From contig JAJFLX010000012.1 in assembly GCA_021772465.1 (NCBI GenBank), positions 253,404 to 317,403 of the forward strand: a stretch of DNA of 64,000 bases, given 5' to 3'. The position numbers were made by a program, and so were the translations under genes. Below the pieces are notes generated by a model, which worked only from the letters and a program-made list of their open reading frames with translations, was not told the origin of the DNA and did no database searches. This DNA comes from Chlamydiota bacterium (GTDB lineage: Bacteria > Chlamydiota > Chlamydiia > Chlamydiales > JAAKFR01). This document shows positions 26,024 through 34,692 of the stretch, one piece after another. Every line of letters begins with the position of its first letter. The stretch's first letter is position 1.

Positions 26024-27139
26024 TTAAACTGCGCTCGCAAGCCCTTGAGGGATTTGCTGGTAGGTATTGACCAGTTGTCCGTAGGTTTCGATTACCTCAG
26101 CGAGCAAATTACTTAATCCTTGCAGTACTTGACCCCCCCTTGAGAGCAGTTGCTGGTAGTACTGAAAATACATGTTGCTTTTCTCTAACTTAGAGAGAGC
26201 CGGTCCGACAAGCGCTAGCGCAGCAGCTACTTTGTTGTCGGCGCTCGATTGTTTCAGATAAGAGGCACCGCTCACAAGTTGAGTAGAGTTTATAAGGACT
26301 CCTGTTCCAAATTTGAATAACTGTTTCCCCACCTTTTTCATGCGGGTCTTTGAAGAACTCTCGGCCTCATCGCTTTTGCTAACCGTTTCAGTTGTATTTT
26401 CTGCTTCTTGCTCCACTTCATCGACTTCAGAGATCTCAGAGCTCTCGCTTATCTCACTTGCAGTATCGAGGGTCCCTTCCTCTCCCATTGTCATCGAAAA
26501 AGTTTGCATTTCAATCCCCCCATCCTCTCCAGCTACTCCCGCAGCAGACTCTCCAGCTGCCCCTTCAGCCTCTGCGACTGCATCTGTTGAGAAGGCGTCA
26601 GCAGCTTTAGAGCATAGGCCTCTACCCGCTGAAACCAGCCACTCTCCAACTCCAGCCGCTGCTCCATCTGATGCAAGCACAGCTGCGACTCCCGCTAGGA
26701 CTGTTACAGTCAGAGTTACGATATTAAACACCTCTAAGACCCCGCCCATCTCTTTCTGGTACTTAGCAAGCTGCTCTTGCACTTTGAGTTCATTTTGCTC
26801 TTTGGTGACTGAATTTGTTGTCGAGAGAAGAACACATTTTGCCATGGTTTGGTTGAGCTGCTGCACTTGAGCATATTCAGCAGCTTGGGATTGAAGTGTT
26901 CCACTCATGGCTTGAAAAGTGCGGCTAAAAGCTCCTGCAACGATCATCAAGTAGTCTGGATCTTTGGAGGGGGCGGGAGTAGGAAGCTTCGGGCGCCCTT
27001 GAGAGGCAGTCACAAACCCTCCTATGGGCGTAGCAGGAGCAATTGTATCACCCTTTCGAGAAGTCGAGCGTGTGGCTTGGCTCTGCTTTTGAGCAGCGGG
27101 CGCCTTGGCGATGTAAATGGGATTGATTGTATTACTCAT
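26024..27139 (-). CDS. copB: Type III secretion translocator, CopB-like
   Basis: A 371-residue protein between the LcrH-type chaperone and the CopD-like gene, the place of CopB (CT578). It has no signal peptide. A hydrophobic segment at residues ~134-163 is followed by an Ala/Gly/Glu-rich low-complexity region (~175-265) and a second weakly hydrophobic stretch around 285-305. The C-terminus is Gln/Tyr-rich and helical. It would be kept soluble by the chaperone upstream, then exported to form the translocon with CopD. It is shorter than Chlamydia CopB (about 490). No separate CT577 counterpart lies between chaperone and this gene. Confidence 0.78.
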   Translation of the reverse strand: MSNTINPIYIAKAPAAQKQSQATRSTSRKGDTIAPATPIGGFVTASQGRPKLPTPAPSKDPDYLMIVAGAFSRTFQAMSGTLQSQAAEYAQVQQLNQTMAKCVLLSTTNSVTKEQNELKVQEQLAKYQKEMGGVLEVFNIVTLTVTVLAGVAAVLASDGAAAGVGEWLVSAGRGLCSKAADAFSTDAVAEAEGAAGESAAGVAGEDGGIEMQTFSMTMGEEGTLDTASEISESSEISEVDEVEQEAENTTETVSKSDEAESSSKTRMKKVGKQLFKFGTGVLINSTQLVSGASYLKQSSADNKVAAALALVGPALSKLEKSNMYFQYYQQLLSRGGQVLQGLSNLLAEVIETYGQLVNTYQQIPQGLASAV

Positions 27140-27194
27140 TATAAACCTGTTTATTAAAAATACTTAATAATTATAACAAAAAATTTATATATTA

Positions 27195-27680
27195 TCAACT
27201 ATTTATTATTAATCTGCATTTTTCTGCTAATTGGTCGTACTTTCCAGGGTGTTCTTCACACACCTCGATGGCTATCTCCGAGAGAGATTTTGCCTCCTCG
27301 CCCAGCCCTAGTTTCAATAGGCAATCTGTAGCGTGGTAGAGGGAGATCGGGTTTTGTGGGTCTGCCTGAAAGGCCATGCAAAAGCCATAAGCCGCATCTC
27401 GGTAGAGGCCCATCTGATGGAAAGAGGCTCCAAGACCTAGAAGATACTTATAAGTCGTAGGAGATGCGCCAGCTAAGAACTGGAAGAGGCTCACCGATTC
27501 TTTGTATTTTCCGAGTTCATAGTAGCTGTGTGCTAGGCCGTAGATCTCTTCGAGTGCATCGTCGCTGATACCGGTGGCTTCTTTGAGGGTCATCCCCTTT
27601 TCTAGACGGTGAAAGACCTCCTCTGCGATGTGGGTAAGCCTCTCTTTATCTACTGTATCGAGTTTTAACTTCTTTTCCAT
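27195..27680 (-). CDS. LcrH/SycD-type translocator chaperone
   Basis: A 161-residue protein with three tetratricopeptide repeats (~45-145), including Y-Y-E-L-G-K-Y-K-E-S-V and S-F-H-Q-M-G-L-Y-R-D-A-A. This is the class II type III secretion chaperone family (LcrH, SycD, chlamydial Scc2/CT576), which binds translocators in the cytosol before export. It is the first gene of the operon with the CopB- and CopD-like genes. A second paralogue of exactly the same length lies at 45.4 kb beside another hydrophobic protein. Upstream is an AT-rich 128-base gap shared with the divergent kinase-like gene. Confidence 0.92.
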   Translation of the reverse strand: MEKKLKLDTVDKERLTHIAEEVFHRLEKGMTLKEATGISDDALEEIYGLAHSYYELGKYKESVSLFQFLAGASPTTYKYLLGLGASFHQMGLYRDAAYGFCMAFQADPQNPISLYHATDCLLKLGLGEEAKSLSEIAIEVCEEHPGKYDQLAEKCRLIINS

Positions 27681-27808
27681 ATGGCCTCGCTGTGTTAAAT
27701 ATAGAAACTATTATATCAATTAAATGTTTTAGTTACAATGGTTTTTTAAAGATTGTGTTGATTTTATTAAGAATAGTTAATAAATAAAATTTATAATACA
27801 ATGAGTTT

Positions 27809-29275
27809 ATGAGAAGGTGGGGCAAGTATTTACAAATTCTTTATGATAGACTGCGGATAGAAGAGGTTCTCTTTTTTCTGCTCTATCTTTTTCATCACTA
27901 CAGTCCCAGACAGTTTAAGGTCTCTCATATCAAGGGCAATTACCGCCTTCTTTGCCGCCTGCAGCCTGGAGATAGAGTGATCACCTCGCGAAGTGGGGAG
28001 CTCCGTTTTTTGGCCAAACGGTGGCACTTTAAGCTAAGGAATATGCTTTTACTGGGCGCACCACAAGCTCGGGTAGAGAGAGTGGTTTATTTCACTTTGC
28101 TGGCTCTCACACTCGAGTTTAACAACCCCTTTGATCGGAAAGTATTGTTCCATTTTCTCGAGAAGAAAATCGCTTTAATTGAAAAATTGCTCGCACGCCT
28201 CTACACCCTCAACGGCTTTTCATGGAAAAGAGCAGAGATTGAGAAGCATCTTCAAATCTATTTACGCAACTCAACTTTACAAGCCAGGATCATTCAGAGG
28301 ATAAAGAGAGCTGTCTCTCAACAGGGGAGTCGACCTATCCATGAGCGCGTAAAGGAGGGCATGATCAAGGGGCTTCATCCAGTTTTGTCGATACAAGGGT
28401 ATTCAGGAGCGTATTGGATGCGAGGGCCCGGTAGGGAGGTGCTCGGGCTTTTTAAGCCCTTTGATGAGGAGATCCATGCGCCCCACAATCCTGTTGGTCC
28501 CATCATGCAGGGCGCTTTAGGGCAAAGAGCGACGCGCCTGGGGTGCCGCGTGGGAGAGGCAGCGCATCATGAGGTGGGCGCATTTCTTGTCGATGCCTTC
28601 TTGGGTTTTGGGATTGTGCCGCACACCTACTACGCTGAATTTACCCATGAAGTGTTCTACCTCGCAACTGAGAATCGTATGGGAGGCAGGAGGGCACGCA
28701 AGAGGAAGTGGGGCTCTTTTCAGGAGTACGTCGCAGGGTTTGATTCTCTTGACAAAGTACTTGGAGAAGAGACGCTTACTTTTCCCGGAGATGAGTTCCA
28801 ACTCCTTGTTGTGCTTGATGCTGTGATAGGCAATACCGACCGCAATTTGGGCAACATCTTAGTTGGCGAAAACGAGATCGCTGCGATCGATCACGGCCTC
28901 TCTTTTCCCGACTGGGGATACAATCTGAGCAGCTGGTACTGGTCTTATTTCAAACAAGGAGGGAAGCCATTTTATCCAGCCATCATTGAGTTAATGCGCA
29001 CCTTTCCTACAGAGGAGCTGATCCACAAACTTCGCAGCCACTGTTTTTTGGAAGAGCCGGCTTTAGCGGCTTTAAGAGAGCGCGTTGCTCTCTTTCGAGC
29101 GGGTGTTTTAGCAGGGCTCACTCCGGATGTGTTAGAGAAGTTGATGGTAGAAGAGTATCTAGCTCCCCTTCAGGGATACCGCGACCATTTAGAGAGGCGG
29201 GCTGACGAGAATCTCGAGAAATTTCTCCAGTCTGAAGCCTCCAAAGCGACGCATAAATCCCCTCATTCGCTATGA
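27809..29275 (+). CDS. PI3/PI4-kinase-like protein, candidate effector
   Basis: A 488-residue protein with what looks like a phosphatidylinositol-kinase-type catalytic core: a G-L-F-K-P lysine site (K216), the catalytic loop I-G-N-T-D-R-N-L-G-N (340-349, D344) and the metal-binding A-I-D-H-G-L-S-F-P (D361). That order and the D-R-N-x-x-N spacing match type II PI4-kinases and related PI3/4-kinase-fold bacterial proteins. The first 200 residues are basic and helical without a known domain. No signal peptide. Substrate could be lipid or protein. The divergent position next to the translocon operon suggests export to the host; that is inference. The 3' end overlaps the convergent ABC gene by 158 bases. 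Confidence 0.8.
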   Translation: MRRWGKYLQILYDRLRIEEVLFFLLYLFHHYSPRQFKVSHIKGNYRLLCRLQPGDRVITSRSGELRFLAKRWHFKLRNMLLLGAPQARVERVVYFTLLALTLEFNNPFDRKVLFHFLEKKIALIEKLLARLYTLNGFSWKRAEIEKHLQIYLRNSTLQARIIQRIKRAVSQQGSRPIHERVKEGMIKGLHPVLSIQGYSGAYWMRGPGREVLGLFKPFDEEIHAPHNPVGPIMQGALGQRATRLGCRVGEAAHHEVGAFLVDAFLGFGIVPHTYYAEFTHEVFYLATENRMGGRRARKRKWGSFQEYVAGFDSLDKVLGEETLTFPGDEFQLLVVLDAVIGNTDRNLGNILVGENEIAAIDHGLSFPDWGYNLSSWYWSYFKQGGKPFYPAIIELMRTFPTEELIHKLRSHCFLEEPALAALRERVALFRAGVLAGLTPDVLEKLMVEEYLAPLQGYRDHLERRADENLEKFLQSEASKATHKSPHSL

Positions 29276-30995
29276 GCTCTTCATGGGATCCACTCTCGAC
29301 AATTTTCCCCCTTTCTAGTACGTGAATGACATCTGCATTACGCACAGTTGAGAGGCGGTGGGCGATCAAAATCACGGTTCGTCCCTTGGTCAGTTTCTCA
29401 ACAGAGTGTTGGATGGCTAGCTCGGTCTCGTTGTCTACAGCAGAAGTCGCCTCGTCGAGAATCAAAATAGGGGGATTTTTGATGATCTCTCGAGCAATTG
29501 TGATCCGTTGACGCTGCCCTCCTGAGAGCTTCAATCCTCTCTCACCAATGAGGGTGTCATACCCTTGAGGGAGGGCTGCGATAAAATCGTGCGCTTCTGC
29601 CTGCTTGGCGGCGGAAATGATCTGCTCACGAGAGGTGTTTCGATCGGGGTAGGCGATGTTTTCTGCAACCGTTCCGTGAAAGAGGTAGACATCTTGACTG
29701 ACAAGACCGATCGCTCTTCGAAGGTCATGCACCTCAAACTTCTCGATATTGGTCCCATCGAGTTCTATGGAGCCCGATTCGGGTGAATAGAAGCGAAAAA
29801 GCAGTTTGAGCAAAGTTGATTTTCCCGACCCCGTCGTTCCTACAAAAGCGGCTGTGCTTCCTGGCTCGATGGAGGTGGAAAAATTGCAAAATACCGGGTG
29901 CCCAGTTTCGTATCCAAAAGTGAGATCTTTGAAATGAATGGCGCCCGCTACCTGCTCTTTACGAAGAGGCAAACCCTTCCCCTGATCGGAGAGGGGGATA
30001 TCGAGCAAATCGAGGATCCGTGTTGTTGAGGCCATGGTTTTTTGGAAGTTGACTGTGACTTCCGCAAGCATCGTAAGAGGCCAAAGCAGTCTCTGGGTGA
30101 GGAAGATGAGCATTCCGTAGATACCTACACTCAAAGCCCCTTCTAGGGTCATAAGACCGCCGTAGATCAAAGTGGCGAGAAAACCGATCAAAATGGCGGT
30201 TCGAATGACAGGGGTGACAAGGGCGTTCAGTCGAATGACGTTTTGGTTCGCCTGTTTATACTCTTCACTAACCTGGGTGATCTCCTCTATCTCAAATTTT
30301 TCTGCTGCAAGTGCTTTAATGGTGAGCATCCCTGTCAATGTGCTCATCAGTCGGCTCGAGATGGCGCCTGCTCTTTCTCTAACAGCAAGAAATTTAGGGG
30401 CGAGCTTGCTCTGAAAAAAGAAAGCCCCTCCGAGAATAAGGGGGATCGGTAGAATGGCTAGAAGAGCAATTTGAGGAGCTAAAACAAAGAAGATAAGACC
30501 TACAATGAGCGTGGAGAAGAAGATCTGGATCAATTTGTTGATCCCGTTTTCGAGAAAGGTCTCGAGCTGATTCACATCTTCATTCACAATGGAGATGAGG
30601 TTCCCAGTTCGGAGCTCATCAAACGTGTTTTGGTCGATTTTTTGAAGATGCTCTGCCGTGTCGATACGAAGCTTATGTTCTACATTCTGGGCAAGGTTTC
30701 TCCATTTCAAAAAGTAGAGGTATTCGAAAAAAGATTCCATTCCCCAAATGATAAGAGAGAGTAAGCCCAAAAGAATCAATTGGTGGGAGAGATTTTCAAT
30801 TCCAAGTTTTGCAAGCCAGGAATTTTTTTGTTGAACGACCACGTCAATTGCGACCCCGATCAGAATTTCAGGGGCCACATCAAAGAGTTTATTTAGAATT
30901 GAATAGAGCGTCGCGCTGAGATAGTCCCCTTTGTAGGGTCGCAAGTACGAGAGGAGGCGGAAAAAGGAGTGGGCAGGTTTTCCAAGATCGGGCAT
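29118..30995 (-). CDS. MsbA-like ABC exporter (fused permease and ATPase)
   Basis: A 625-residue half-transporter. Six membrane helices occupy residues ~20-320; the ATPase follows with Walker A G-T-T-G-S-G-K-S-T near 392, signature L-S-G-G-Q-R-Q-R near 492, Walker B L-I-L-D-E-A-T-S-A near 515 and the switch histidine in I-A-H-R-L-S-T. It works as a dimer to export lipid, peptide or drug; the substrate cannot be told from sequence. The C-terminal ~40 residues beyond the ATPase are variable and are encoded in the part overlapping the kinase-like gene. It stands alone, with its start 45 bases from the end of the next gene. Confidence 0.93.
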   Translation of the reverse strand: MPDLGKPAHSFFRLLSYLRPYKGDYLSATLYSILNKLFDVAPEILIGVAIDVVVQQKNSWLAKLGIENLSHQLILLGLLSLIIWGMESFFEYLYFLKWRNLAQNVEHKLRIDTAEHLQKIDQNTFDELRTGNLISIVNEDVNQLETFLENGINKLIQIFFSTLIVGLIFFVLAPQIALLAILPIPLILGGAFFFQSKLAPKFLAVRERAGAISSRLMSTLTGMLTIKALAAEKFEIEEITQVSEEYKQANQNVIRLNALVTPVIRTAILIGFLATLIYGGLMTLEGALSVGIYGMLIFLTQRLLWPLTMLAEVTVNFQKTMASTTRILDLLDIPLSDQGKGLPLRKEQVAGAIHFKDLTFGYETGHPVFCNFSTSIEPGSTAAFVGTTGSGKSTLLKLLFRFYSPESGSIELDGTNIEKFEVHDLRRAIGLVSQDVYLFHGTVAENIAYPDRNTSREQIISAAKQAEAHDFIAALPQGYDTLIGERGLKLSGGQRQRITIAREIIKNPPILILDEATSAVDNETELAIQHSVEKLTKGRTVILIAHRLSTVRNADVIHVLERGKIVESGSHEELIANEGIYASLWRLQTGEISRDSRQPASLNGRGIPEGELDTLLPSTSLTHPE

Positions 30996-31040
30996 AGGGG
31001 CTCCCCTTAGTTTGTCTAGAGAAGCATAACAGTCAATAGC

Positions 31041-33050
31041 CTATTTGTAAATACCTTGAGCCACAGTCATGTAGGACTGAAAGAGGAGCTGCAAAGCGGT
31101 AGAAGTCACCGTCCACTCCTGCTGAATCTCGGTCATGCGCATCTGGAGGATCATCATCTGGTTCTGACTTTGGTCTGCATAACCCTTTTGAAAATTCGTG
31201 ATTGCAGACCCAATGGCGCTCAGACCCGAACCATCCCCTCCTACACCATTGATCACAGCATTTTCATACTTACTGATCGTCCCGGCAATAGTTGTTGAAA
31301 TGCCCCCTTCGTATTTGAGAAAAAATCCCACAGGGGTCAGAGGTGGGGGAGGCTGAGGGTCGATCGTCACACCATTGAGAACAGCGCTTAAACTTTTGAG
31401 GTGAGTCAGAGCCGCATACGAGCTTGAAAGAATAGGCTTCAATTTGTCAATCATCTGATTTTTTTGCGCCTGAGTGAACTGAGGGTTGTTTTGAATGGCG
31501 GAAATTTTTGCTTTGATTTCGTTGATCAGTGATTGCGTCGAGTTGATATCACTTTGCGCTTGATCCTGTTCATTTTTAAGGGCCGCTTCCGCACTACTCG
31601 GATTGCCTTTGTATATTTCATTGCCGATCATCCCCCCTTGAAGTTGACTGTTGAAGTTGTAGTTGTTTTGCGCTGCACTAAAACTGGTGGTGTAGTTGAG
31701 AAGCGCATTGCCCACTTCTGCTCCAAAGTTGTCAAACATAAGAACTTCAGAGAGCTCCATCAGATACTGCTGCTGGCCGGGCATGTATTTTCCAAGAACT
31801 GTGTTGTAGAACTGGTTGGCCAATGAACCACCAGATGCGGCGCTTGTCTTAGGAGCATTGGATTGTGAAGAGGGAGGAGCTCCTTTAAATTGTGTGTAAG
31901 AGTTGCTCAAACCACCCGATTGCTCTTCGTAGTTTGCATTGAGCGTGTCAAAAGGATCGCTTGTTTTGGGCAAAGCATTTGAAGCGATAGGCGTAGCGAG
32001 CAGCAAAGGGCTCACCTCAGGAGCGTGCAGTCCATCTTTTTCAACCGTGAGGTTTTTCCCATCGACTACGAGGTTGCTAGGGAAATTAGGCGATTCGATG
32101 TAACTTTCAACTTTTCGATAGAGCGCTTGCCCCTCGCTCGAATCGTTGGGCAGTTGATGGAGGTTGGCTTGCACTTGAGCTGTGAGGTGCTCGGCGCTCA
32201 TAGGTTTGGTGAGAGAGGAACAAACGAACTGGAGCGCAAAGAGCTCACCGAGAGGTTTGCCACTCTCAGTAGGGGCATTGAAAAGGTATTGCAGAGCCTC
32301 AGAAGTCGCCTTTTGCTGCTCAGGAGGCAGAGAGCGGTAAGAGTTGAGTACATTGACGACTTGGGGGAGCGCTTTAGATAAATCACCTCTCTGGACAGTT
32401 GAGACAATCTGTTCGAAGGTAGCTTTTTGCTGCTCAGTTTGAGTCTGTTTCTTTTGGATATCTTGGATACCTAGTTGAAATTCTGAAAGGGCCGCCTCGT
32501 TGGTTTTACCCATCTCAAGGAGCATATTATTTTGCCCTTCAACGAACTGCGCTCGTATATCGCTTGGGAGTTGCTTGGCCAAACCCTCCTGTTTTTGCAC
32601 CATATTTTTTAGCTGATCGACATGCTCTTGACTGAGTTTGGGAAATCCGGCGCTAATAGCTTGGAGGATTTGAAGATCACTTTCGAGATCTGCCAATGTT
32701 TTGGGGTCGGCTCCCACCTGAAGATTTTTGGTAAGGGCTATCTGATGTTTGATGGCAGTGGCGACATTTGACTGCAAGACATTGTAGGTAGCGGCATTTG
32801 CAACTTCCTCACTCGATCCCATCCCATGAGGAAGTCTAACAAATTGAAGAGCGGGCATCCCTTGCTTTTTCGCATCGGCCAGCTGCTTCGATTGCATCTG
32901 CTTAAAATAGGTGAGGCTCTGCTGCAGAGTTTCAATTTGAGCGCCTAGGATGATCGAACGGACGATGGTATCGCGATAGGTGCTTTGAGAGGGGGGTTCC
33001 CCTTGATTGATTGACACACTCAGTGGTGTAAAGTGAACTTCTCCTTGCAT
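31041..33050 (-). CDS. Large coiled, Gln/Ser-rich protein of unknown function
   Basis: A 669-residue protein I do not recognise. The start at 33050 has a strong ribosome site (ATAGGAGGGCAAAT); earlier in-frame codons would run into mutL. It has no signal peptide or membrane helix, is rich in Gln, Ser and Asn, and has helical stretches (~75-215 and ~490-560). The C-terminus (~620-669) repeats M/L/Q-rich heptads ending L-F-Q-S-Y-M-T-V-A-Q-G-I-Y-K, like tails of type III secretion substrates and like the translocators nearby. Its place beside the translocon block fits a secreted component or effector, but this is inference. Divergent from mutL with 34 bases between starts. Confidence 0.72.
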   Translation of the reverse strand: MQGEVHFTPLSVSINQGEPPSQSTYRDTIVRSIILGAQIETLQQSLTYFKQMQSKQLADAKKQGMPALQFVRLPHGMGSSEEVANAATYNVLQSNVATAIKHQIALTKNLQVGADPKTLADLESDLQILQAISAGFPKLSQEHVDQLKNMVQKQEGLAKQLPSDIRAQFVEGQNNMLLEMGKTNEAALSEFQLGIQDIQKKQTQTEQQKATFEQIVSTVQRGDLSKALPQVVNVLNSYRSLPPEQQKATSEALQYLFNAPTESGKPLGELFALQFVCSSLTKPMSAEHLTAQVQANLHQLPNDSSEGQALYRKVESYIESPNFPSNLVVDGKNLTVEKDGLHAPEVSPLLLATPIASNALPKTSDPFDTLNANYEEQSGGLSNSYTQFKGAPPSSQSNAPKTSAASGGSLANQFYNTVLGKYMPGQQQYLMELSEVLMFDNFGAEVGNALLNYTTSFSAAQNNYNFNSQLQGGMIGNEIYKGNPSSAEAALKNEQDQAQSDINSTQSLINEIKAKISAIQNNPQFTQAQKNQMIDKLKPILSSSYAALTHLKSLSAVLNGVTIDPQPPPPLTPVGFFLKYEGGISTTIAGTISKYENAVINGVGGDGSGLSAIGSAITNFQKGYADQSQNQMMILQMRMTEIQQEWTVTSTALQLLFQSYMTVAQGIYK

Positions 33051-33084
33051 ATTTGCCCTCCTATTGCCTACCGTAGTCAAATCC

Positions 33085-34692
33085 ATGAAAAGAATCCACC
33101 TTCTTGATGAGCAAACGATCAATCAAATCGCAGCAGGTGAGGTGATCGAACACCCTGCTTCAGTGATCAAGGAATTGATTGAGAATGCCTTAGATTCTGG
33201 AGCCACGCATCTCACCCTGGAAACATTAGGCGGTGGCCGTGGGTTGATTCGCCTCTCTGATGACGGGTGGGGGATGGGAGAGGACGACCTTCTACTTGCT
33301 GTTGAGAGGCACGCCACCTCTAAACTCACAAACGCGGCCGATTTAGGGGTGCTAGGAACCCTGGGCTTTAGAGGGGAGGCATTAGCCTCTATTGCTGCTG
33401 TCTCGAAGATGCGCCTCCACTCCTCTTTGAGGGAATCGGGGTGGGAGCTTACGTGTGAAGGGGGCAAGCTGTTAAAAAAAACGGTTTTGCCGAGAAAGCG
33501 GGGGACCACCGTTGAGGTAAAGTCGCTCTTCTACAATGCACCTGTGCGCAAAAAGTTTCAAAAAAGCATCGGTGGAGATCGAGCTGAGATTCACAAAATG
33601 CTTATCTTTATGGCTCTTTGTCATCTCAAAGTGGGGTTTACCTGGATTTCCGAAGGGAAGCTGCAGTGGGAAATTCTTTCCGATGTGGAACTTAAAAATC
33701 GCATTGCGACACTTTTAAGTGAGCCTTTAGCTGAGTCGATGATCCCTATTGAAAAAGGCTTTGTGTCGGGCTTCATCTCTAAGCCAGAGCTTCACCGGCC
33801 GAATCGAACAGGTCAGTACCTTTTCGTCAATAGGCGGCCGGTAGAGGCCCCTTTGATCGCAAGAGCTGTTCTCGAGGGGTATGGGACTCGGCTTTCGACT
33901 CACCGGTTCCCTCTTTTTGTACTCCATTTGCACCTTCCCCCGGAGCAAGTTGATGTGAACGTGCACCCACAAAAAAAAGAGGTCCGTTTTCACGAAGAGC
34001 AAGTGCTTTTTCGAAGGGTGCGCGAAGCGGTCGAGAGGAGTTTTGAGGTGAAGAGAAAGCCTACTTTCATCTCAATGCCCACCTCTGTCATCGCTGAATC
34101 GATTGCTTCGTATAATACCTCTGCTCCTTTAGAGCCACCTGTAGAGACACCCTCTTTTATGCAGCCTCGTCCCCGTGTTGCGACAAAGGTGGGCAGTTAC
34201 TTGTTTGTCGAAGAGCCTGAAGGTGTTCGCATTGTCGATGCAAAAGCAGCTGCCTTTCGCCTCGCCTACGATGAGTTGATGGATACAAAAAAAGAGCCTG
34301 CTGTTCAGCAGCTTCTCGTGCCGATTCAAATAGAGGCTGTGGGGGCGGAAAAAACTCTTTTAGAGACGCACGCTCCCTCCTTTCAAAAGGCGGGGCTTGC
34401 GCTTCGCTATTTCGGAGGAAACACTTTTTTGATCGATGCGGTTCCCGCTTCGTTTTCACATGAAGATGCCCGTGAGTTTGTTCTCGCTTTTCTAGCAGAA
34501 GGGGCGAGTTCATTTGAAAAACGTGTGGCAGGCGCTTTGAAGCGCGCCTTCCGCCCAAGAGTGGGCAGTCTAGAGGCTGGGGCGGCACTTGTGGAGCGCT
34601 TGTTTCAATCCAAAGAACCCGATAGGGCGCCCGACGGGAGGGCGACTCACTTGATGCTGACAGAAAATGAACTCGCGAGGCTGTTTAAATGA
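33085..34692 (+). CDS. mutL: DNA mismatch repair protein MutL
   Basis: A 535-residue GHKL ATPase. The N-terminal domain has all motifs: E-N-A-L-D-S-G-A (motif I), D-D-G-W-G-M-G (II) and G-T-L-G-F-R-G-E-A-L (III). It couples mismatch recognition by MutS to strand excision. The C-terminal endonuclease motif D-Q-H-A-x-x-E-x-x-x-x-E seems degraded, with D-A-K-A-A-A-F-R-L-A-Y-D-E in its place, so this protein probably lacks nuclease activity. I chose ATG 33085 (M-K-R-I-H-L-L) because it is the usual family start; a TTG at 33064 would add seven residues. The gene ends in an ATGA overlap with pepP, the same pair as CT575-CT574. Confidence 0.95.
   Translation: MKRIHLLDEQTINQIAAGEVIEHPASVIKELIENALDSGATHLTLETLGGGRGLIRLSDDGWGMGEDDLLLAVERHATSKLTNAADLGVLGTLGFRGEALASIAAVSKMRLHSSLRESGWELTCEGGKLLKKTVLPRKRGTTVEVKSLFYNAPVRKKFQKSIGGDRAEIHKMLIFMALCHLKVGFTWISEGKLQWEILSDVELKNRIATLLSEPLAESMIPIEKGFVSGFISKPELHRPNRTGQYLFVNRRPVEAPLIARAVLEGYGTRLSTHRFPLFVLHLHLPPEQVDVNVHPQKKEVRFHEEQVLFRRVREAVERSFEVKRKPTFISMPTSVIAESIASYNTSAPLEPPVETPSFMQPRPRVATKVGSYLFVEEPEGVRIVDAKAAAFRLAYDELMDTKKEPAVQQLLVPIQIEAVGAEKTLLETHAPSFQKAGLALRYFGGNTFLIDAVPASFSHEDAREFVLAFLAEGASSFEKRVAGALKRAFRPRVGSLEAGAALVERLFQSKEPDRAPDGRATHLMLTENELARLFK

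Noticed and set aside
26313..26870. 185-residue frame opposite the CopB-like gene
   Set aside because: Ser/Ala-rich low-complexity mirror of the acidic repeat region on the other strand.
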